Assembly: GCF_003664645.1 (NCBI RefSeq)
Contig: NZ_RCHC01000015.1
Location: 1-64,000 of the forward strand
Origin: Acinetobacter chengduensis
Lineage (GTDB): Bacteria; Pseudomonadota; Gammaproteobacteria; Pseudomonadales; Moraxellaceae
Length of the DNA stretch: 64,000 bases
Direction of reading: 5' to 3'
Shown: positions 58,730 to 64,000 of the stretch, in pieces
Position numbering within the stretch: position 1 is the first letter of the stretch
Layout: each line of letters opens with the position of its first letter
Translations under genes and position numbers: made by a program
The notes under the pieces: generated by a model
Told to the model about the DNA's origin: nothing
Databases searched by the model: none
What the model saw: the letters and a program-made list of their open reading frames with translations, nothing else

Positions 58730-59833
58730 TTGATTATTCGGCGTTATTTGGTCAAGCAAGTTGTGTCGACGTCCTTGGTAGTGATTGCTTTACTGACCTT
58801 AATTATGATGGGCGGCCGGCTAATCAAGTATTTTGGCGTAGCAGCGCAGGGGCGTTTGGATGCAGGCATTCTCTTTAGCATTATTGGCTATCGCTTACCT
58901 GAGTTTCTCACTTTAATTCTTCCATTGGGCCTTTTTATTGCACTGATGTTGGTGTTTGGCCGGATGTATGTCGACCATGAAATGGCGGTCATGAACAGTA
59001 GTGGGGTAAGTCGTAATCAATTGGCGCGTATTTTGGTGCCAATGACTGCGGTTTTCTTGGCGATACAAATGTTCTTAATGATGTGGGCTTCACCTTGGGG
59101 ATTGCGTCAGTTTGAAGCATTGACAACCACGCAAGCGGTACGCGCAGGGTTTGACTTGGTGCGTCCTAAGGAGTTTATTCCTTCGGGGCCCTATACTATC
59201 TACGCGGGGGACTTGTCTGAAGACCGTAAAAACTTAAAAGATATTTTCTTTTATCAGCGTTCAGGCAAACTTGATAAACCTGATGTCATTATTTTGGCCA
59301 AAGAAGCTACTCGTGTAGAAGTCGAAGATAACGATGGTGCCAATGTGGTGGATTTGGTTGAAGGGCGTCGTTATGAAATTTACCCTGGACGACCGCGCTA
59401 CTCGCAAGTTGAATTTCAAACCTATCGTTTACGCTTAGAAAATAACAAAGAAGCGCAATTTGAAAGTACTGAAGTCGAAGCACTGCCTATGTCGCAATTG
59501 TGGAATAGCCGTGATGATGCTGTGGTCGCTAGTGAACTAGGTTGGCGTATATTCGTACCATTTTCAATTGTTGTAGCACTGTTGTTAGCCACTGCTTTAT
59601 CTGAGGTGAGCCCGCGCCAAGGTCGATACTTAAAACTATTTCCAGCCTTACTCATTTTTGCCAGCTTAATTGTGGCACTCATGGCGATTAAAACGCGAGT
59701 GTCGAAAGGTGAGATGGGCATCTTTGCTTATCCATTGGTGCTGTTGGTATATGCCGTGGCTGCTGCACTGTTTTCACGTAAGCAAAAATTGGCACCCAAA
59801 ATTAAGAAACAGATTCAGCGAGTGAGGTCGTAA
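58730..59833 (+). CDS. lptF: LPS/LOS export ABC permease LptF
   Basis: The 367-residue inner-membrane protein has six helices around a central periplasmic jellyroll, starting with IIRRYLVKQVVSTSLVVIALLTLIMMGGRLIKYFG and including the coupling part VMNSSGVSRNQLARIL. With LptG and LptB2 it pulls lipooligosaccharide from the inner membrane to the LptC bridge. It starts with TTG, with GGAAG 8 bases upstream; no ATG gives the conserved first residues. lptG follows after one base. Confidence 0.94.
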   Translation: MIIRRYLVKQVVSTSLVVIALLTLIMMGGRLIKYFGVAAQGRLDAGILFSIIGYRLPEFLTLILPLGLFIALMLVFGRMYVDHEMAVMNSSGVSRNQLARILVPMTAVFLAIQMFLMMWASPWGLRQFEALTTTQAVRAGFDLVRPKEFIPSGPYTIYAGDLSEDRKNLKDIFFYQRSGKLDKPDVIILAKEATRVEVEDNDGANVVDLVEGRRYEIYPGRPRYSQVEFQTYRLRLENNKEAQFESTEVEALPMSQLWNSRDDAVVASELGWRIFVPFSIVVALLLATALSEVSPRQGRYLKLFPALLIFASLIVALMAIKTRVSKGEMGIFAYPLVLLVYAVAAALFSRKQKLAPKIKKQIQRVRS

Positions 59834-59834
59834 A

Positions 59835-60905
59835 ATGTTAGCACGCCGTATTGTTGCCAAACATGTGACTAAAACGACTGCACTTGCCATGTTGGGTGCA
59901 ACCGCCGTTTTGTCGAGTTTGCAGGTCTTGTTTACCTATTTAGGTGAGCTAGGTTCACTCCAACCGAATTATGGAGCATGGGATGCTTTTATCTATGTGC
60001 TGTGGGGTGCACCATATTATTTAAATGAAATCCTTCCTATTTCAGCTTTAATTGGTGCAGTGCTGGGTTTAGGGACATTAGCATCCAATAGTGAACTGAT
60101 TGTGATGCGCTCTGTCGGTGTGAGCTTGTGGCGTATTGTGGGATGGGTGATTCGTTCTGCTTTAATTTTAGTGGTGCTCTCATTTGCCTTAAGCGAATGG
60201 ATTATTCCCTATACCAATGAGCAAGCCAAAGGTGTAAAAAGCCACCGTTCTATTGCAGAACTGGGCGAGGTAAAAGGTTATTGGACTCGCGAAGGGCAAC
60301 GCTTTATTTATGTCGATTATGCGAATTCCAAAGGTGAACTGAAAAATATTCAAGTCATTGATTTTGATGATTCTTATCATTTACGTGGCACGATTGAGGC
60401 AGAGCAAGGCCAGTTTGTATCGAATGGCACGTGGAAGCTTAACAATGTTCAACAAATGGATATATTAAAAGATGGTGATGCCAGCTTAGCCAAAAATGTT
60501 GAACAGCCTTTATCTTTGGCTTTACAGCCGAAATATGTGCACATGGTGACCCTTGATCCCGAAGATCTTTCACCTAGCCAGCTAATCAGCTTTATGAGCT
60601 ATATGCATGAATACAGCCAAGTCCCTAAAACCTATCAGCTGGCATTTTGGCAAAAAGTGGGTTCGCCATTTGCCTTAATTGCTTTGGTGGTGATTGCCTG
60701 TTCATTTATTTTTGGGCCACTGCGTCAGCAATCTATGGGCTTTCGTTTGGTGATTGCTTTATTTACGGGCCTTGGATTCTTCTATTTGCAGGACTTCTTG
60801 GGTTATGCCAGCTTAGTGTATTCACCATCTCCAGCATGGTTCGTATTTGTTCCTATTGTATTGATCTTTATCGGTGGTGGTTATTTGCTCCACCGTGCAC
60901 GTTAG
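59835..60905 (+). CDS. lptG: LPS/LOS export ABC permease LptG
   Basis: The 356-residue protein has the same six-helix and jellyroll layout as LptF, starting ARRIVAKHVTKTT, with the coupling helix VMRSVGVSLWRIVGWVI and a YLQDFLGYASLVYSPSPAWFV ending typical of LptG. It forms the permease pair with LptF. The genes are one base apart and so co-translated. Confidence 0.95.
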   Translation: MLARRIVAKHVTKTTALAMLGATAVLSSLQVLFTYLGELGSLQPNYGAWDAFIYVLWGAPYYLNEILPISALIGAVLGLGTLASNSELIVMRSVGVSLWRIVGWVIRSALILVVLSFALSEWIIPYTNEQAKGVKSHRSIAELGEVKGYWTREGQRFIYVDYANSKGELKNIQVIDFDDSYHLRGTIEAEQGQFVSNGTWKLNNVQQMDILKDGDASLAKNVEQPLSLALQPKYVHMVTLDPEDLSPSQLISFMSYMHEYSQVPKTYQLAFWQKVGSPFALIALVVIACSFIFGPLRQQSMGFRLVIALFTGLGFFYLQDFLGYASLVYSPSPAWFVFVPIVLIFIGGGYLLHRAR

Positions 60906-61029
60906 ATCAAGAAAAATCGGGTAAATCTATGTTCATGAACAGCATTAACCATGCCTTGAACATAGAGTCTTGACCGAAAATTCGGTAAGATAGCATGATT
61001 AATTTATAGACGAAAAAGAGTGTTCAGTT

Positions 61030-62577
61030 ATGACGGATGCAAGTGCTCGCAAAATCCCTCACGTTTTAGTCATTATGGATGGTGTGGGTCATCGTGAAGC
61101 GATTGAGGATAATGCTTTTTTAGCTGCTCAACGTCCAAACTTAACCGCGATGGAAGCAAAGCATCCGCATGGTTTAATCTCTGGTTCTGGTGAAGATGTA
61201 GGTTTACCAGATGGCCAAATGGGTAACTCTGAAGTAGGTCACATGAACTTAGGTGCTGGCCGTGTGCTGTACCAAGATTTTACCCGCATTACCAAAGACA
61301 TTCGTACTGGTGCTTTCTTTGAAAATGAAGTGCTGGTAGATGCTGTAGAACAAGCCAAAGCAAGCAATGGCGCTGTACACTTAATGGGCTTATTGTCTGA
61401 AGGTGGCGTACACTCGCATGAAGACCACATTGTAGCGATGGCTGAGCTTGCGTTGAAACGTGGCGCGAAAGTGTATTTACATGCATTTTTAGATGGTCGT
61501 GATACACCACCGATTAGCGCACAACCTTCTTTAGAAAAATTAGATGCATTATTTGCTCAATATCCAGGTCAAGGTCGCATTGCAACTTTAATTGGCCGTT
61601 ATTTTGCGATGGATCGTGATAACCGTTGGGATCGCGTTGAACAGGCTTATCGTTTGTTGACTGAAGGCGTGGCAGAGCGTACGGCTACAACTGCTGTAGA
61701 AGGCTTGGAACTTGCATACGCTGCTGGCGAAAAAGACGAATTTGTGAAAGCAACGCGTATTGGTGATGTTACAGCTGTTCAAGATGGCGATAGCGTCGTT
61801 TTCATGAATTTCCGTGCGGATCGTGCGCGTGAAATTACCAAAGCCTTTGTAGAAAAAGACTTTGCGGGTTTTGAGCGTAAAGTTGTTCCAGCATTGTCTA
61901 AATATGTCATGTTGACACGTTACCAAGCGACCATTGATGCACCTGTTGCATACATGCCAGAAGCATTGGTGAATTCATTAGGTGAATATCTATCGAATTT
62001 AGGTAAAACACAGCTTCGTATTGCGGAAACTGAGAAATATGCGCATGTGACTTTCTTCTTCAGTGGTGGCCGTGAAGATGAATATCCTGGTGAGAAACGC
62101 ATTTTAATTCCATCTCCAAGCGTTGCAACTTACGACTTAAAGCCTGAAATGAGCGCGTATGAAGTGACAGATGAGCTTGTTGCTGCCATTAATTCAGGTG
62201 AATATGACTTGTTGGTGGTGAACTATGCCAATGGCGACATGGTTGGTCATACAGGTGTATTTGACGCAGCAGTAAAAGCAGTTGAAGCAGTAGATACTTG
62301 CTTAGGCCGTGTTTATGAGGCTGTGATGGCTAATCAAGGTCACATGATTGTGACTGCCGATCACGGTAATGTCGAGCAAATGCAAGATTATCAAAGCGGT
62401 CAGGTACATACACAGCATACGACTGAATTAGTGCCGTTTATCTATGCAGGCCCGACATCAGCAACAATTGTAGAAGGTGGTGTTTTGGCCGATGTTGCGC
62501 CTACATTACTTCACTTGATGAAGCTTCCTGTTCCTGCTGAAATGCAAGGTCGTAATCTAATTCATTTAGATGCATAA
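61030..62577 (+). CDS. gpmI: 2,3-bisphosphoglycerate-independent phosphoglycerate mutase
   Basis: The 515-residue alkaline-phosphatase-superfamily enzyme has Asp17 in VIMDGVG, the phosphoserine Ser67 in [10 protein letters not shown], and the second metal cluster with [10 protein letters not shown] near the end. It interconverts 3- and 2-phosphoglycerate with two manganese ions. It is the normal length. It lies before ctpA with 22 bases between, on the same strand. Confidence 0.97.
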   Translation: MTDASARKIPHVLVIMDGVGHREAIEDNAFLAAQRPNLTAMEAKHPHGLISGSGEDVGLPDGQMGNSEVGHMNLGAGRVLYQDFTRITKDIRTGAFFENEVLVDAVEQAKASNGAVHLMGLLSEGGVHSHEDHIVAMAELALKRGAKVYLHAFLDGRDTPPISAQPSLEKLDALFAQYPGQGRIATLIGRYFAMDRDNRWDRVEQAYRLLTEGVAERTATTAVEGLELAYAAGEKDEFVKATRIGDVTAVQDGDSVVFMNFRADRAREITKAFVEKDFAGFERKVVPALSKYVMLTRYQATIDAPVAYMPEALVNSLGEYLSNLGKTQLRIAETEKYAHVTFFFSGGREDEYPGEKRILIPSPSVATYDLKPEMSAYEVTDELVAAINSGEYDLLVVNYANGDMVGHTGVFDAAVKAVEAVDTCLGRVYEAVMANQGHMIVTADHGNVEQMQDYQSGQVHTQHTTELVPFIYAGPTSATIVEGGVLADVAPTLLHLMKLPVPAEMQGRNLIHLDA

Positions 62578-62599
62578 ACATTGATGAAAGGGTAGCTGT

Positions 62600-63772
62600 A
62601 TGGTGCAAGCACGTTGGATTTCTGGGGTAATTATTGGCTCACTTCTAATGTGCTTTAGTCACACAACATGGGCTGTAGACAAAAAGTCTGCGGCCCTTGA
62701 TTTTGATGGTGACTATGAACAGAGTAATATGGAAGTTCCAGTGGAATCCATACAACAATTCGTTCAAATTTATGGCATCGTCAAAGAAAATTATTTAAAA
62801 GAAAAAGCAGACGATGATCTGTTTCAGCAAGCCATACAAGGCTTGGTCAGTGGTTTAGATCGCTATTCACGTTATCTTTCACCTGAAGATTATAAACAGC
62901 TATTACAATATACCGAAGGTGACTTAGCTGCTGTTGATTTTGACTTGCACTATGACACGGTCGCACAACATTGGGTCATTCATAATTTAAAAAAAGATGC
63001 CGACTCTGCTAAGCAGGGCTTAAGCAATGGTATGGTTGTGTACAAAATGGATGATCAAGAGCTGAAAAAGCTCAGTCATGCACAAGTGAAACAACTCTTA
63101 GATGGTGCGATTGGTTCAACATTAAGCCTGCAACTCACTACACACAGTAAGCCAATTTATATTGTCCGTAATACTAAGATTGAGACGGATATAGAATCCC
63201 GTTTGCTCAATAATCAAGTCTTGGTTTTAAATGTAAAAGTCTTTCAGCAAGATACAGCCAATGAAATCAAACGTATTATTGAAAGCCATAGTGGCTCAAA
63301 AATTAAAGCGATCTTGTTTGACTTAAGAAATAATCCTGGAGGGTTGTTGTCTGCAGCCGTGGAATCGGCAGATTTATTTCTGAATCAAGGTGTGATTGTG
63401 TCGACGCGAAGTCGCTCTGAAGGCGATCAGCAATTTCAGGCCTTACCAAGCTTTGAATTTCAAAATATGAAAGTGGGTATTTTAATTAATGGTCGCTCAG
63501 CATCAGCTGCCGAAGTATTTACTGCTGCCTTAAAAGAGCATGGTCGAGCATGGGTGGTGGGTGAGAAAAGTTATGGTAAAGGTGTGGTTCAAAAGCTGTT
63601 TCCACTTTCCAATGGTGCTGCTTTACAAATGACAGTATCGCAGTATTACACGCCCAATGGCCGTATGATTGAAGGCATTGGGGTGCAACCTGATTTTAGC
63701 TACCCACAACATGAAATGAGCGAGCAGCAATATCTTGAGCATGTGACAGAGCAATTGCTAAATAAAAAATAA
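62600..63772 (+). CDS. ctpA: S41-family C-terminal processing protease
   Basis: The 390-residue protein has a signal peptide (VIIGSLLMCFSHTTWA), a short PDZ-type domain (about 110-190) and the S41 catalytic domain with Ser302 in GRSASAAEVF and Lys327 in GEKSYGKGVVQ. The spacing of 25 residues matches the known Ser-Lys dyad. These periplasmic proteases trim the C-termini of envelope proteins and regulate peptidoglycan hydrolases. It is probably co-transcribed with gpmI and runs convergently to pilR, 3 bases apart. Confidence 0.92.
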   Translation: MVQARWISGVIIGSLLMCFSHTTWAVDKKSAALDFDGDYEQSNMEVPVESIQQFVQIYGIVKENYLKEKADDDLFQQAIQGLVSGLDRYSRYLSPEDYKQLLQYTEGDLAAVDFDLHYDTVAQHWVIHNLKKDADSAKQGLSNGMVVYKMDDQELKKLSHAQVKQLLDGAIGSTLSLQLTTHSKPIYIVRNTKIETDIESRLLNNQVLVLNVKVFQQDTANEIKRIIESHSGSKIKAILFDLRNNPGGLLSAAVESADLFLNQGVIVSTRSRSEGDQQFQALPSFEFQNMKVGILINGRSASAAEVFTAALKEHGRAWVVGEKSYGKGVVQKLFPLSNGAALQMTVSQYYTPNGRMIEGIGVQPDFSYPQHEMSEQQYLEHVTEQLLNKK

Positions 63773-63775
63773 AGC

Positions 63776-64000
63776 TTATTCTTCGTCCGTATCTAGTCCA
63801 AATTTCTTTAAACGATAGCGCAAAGAGCGAAAAGACATACCGAGTTTTTTGGCTGCTAAGGTTCGATTCCAGTGTGTCATGTTGAGCGCATTCAGTAGAA
63901 TTTCTTTTTCAATATTTTCTAGATAAGGCTCAAGCCCTTCTTCAGGCAATTTCTTTAAAGGCATATTGGTGACAGAAGCTGTTGTGATTGCCTGAGATAT
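63776..64000 (-). CDS. pilR: PilR-like sigma-54 response regulator, C-terminal part
   Basis: The gene continues beyond the window; the frame is open from 64000 down to the stop at 63776 (74 codons). What is visible is the Fis-type DNA-binding end: ILLNALNMTHWNRTLAAKKLGMSFRSLRYRLKKFGLD, the helix-turn-helix of NtrC-family activators. Position next to ctpA matches pilR in Acinetobacter, which controls pilA and type IV pili. The receiver and AAA+ domains are outside the window, so the name rests on context and this motif. Confidence 0.8.
   Translation of the reverse strand: MSQAITTASVTNMPLKKLPEEGLEPYLENIEKEILLNALNMTHWNRTLAAKKLGMSFRSLRYRLKKFGLDTDEE

Overview
The window is chromosomal DNA from an Acinetobacter species. 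The order ubiK, glnK, amtB, nrdR, ribD, DNA methylase, ribE ... pepA, lptF, lptG, gpmI, ctpA, pilR, with comM next to glnK, is the Acinetobacter order. Individual proteins (ParC, DinB, TorF porins, the OprD porin) read as Acinetobacter versions. Several differ enough from remembered A. baumannii sequences that another species of the genus is more likely; that is inference.

Layout. 1-800: decayed IS30-family insertion sequence. 1.4-29.5 kb: ordinary chromosome, with an M48 lipoprotein protease, YgiQ radical SAM protein, an MFS/RidA pair, DNA polymerase IV, a GH25 lysozyme-like protein, a MdtD-like transporter, a large choice-of-anchor lipoprotein, a PiT-like membrane protein, a LOG protein, TerC-CBS, YchJ, TRIC, a NiaP-like transporter, parC, fadD, ppa, an OprD porin and two TorF porins. 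ParC carries Leu84, the position of the classic quinolone-resistance Ser84Leu change.

29.6-48.9 kb: comM (Mg-chelatase-like branch-migration helicase used in natural transformation) is split by a 17,847-bp Tn7-family transposon of the Tn6022/AbaR type. The element runs from 30245 (TGT) to 48091 (ACA), has matching inverted ends with repeated 20-bp end sites, and is flanked by a 5-bp duplication, ACCCC. Its left arm is tnsA-tnsB-tnsC-tniQ followed by a zinc-ribbon protein that is a good candidate for TnsF, the comM-targeting selector. A TnsE-like gene sits at the right end, interrupted by one frameshift in a run of eight A.

The cargo is the striking part: a two-component system closely resembling AdeR/AdeS, a SmvA/AmvA-like MFS exporter, and an AdeA/AdeB-like RND pump without AdeC. 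Upstream of adeA lies a tandem repeat that matches the AdeR operator of A. baumannii. The element therefore looks like a self-contained, regulated multidrug-efflux module on a site-specific transposon. Its insertion should also damage the host's competence helicase.

49-64 kb: ordinary chromosome again, covering ubiquinone accessory factor UbiK, GlnK-AmtB ammonium uptake, NrdR-RibD-methylase-RibE, DedA, small unknowns, HolC-PepA, LptF-LptG, GpmI, a C-terminal processing protease and the 3' end of pilR at the edge.
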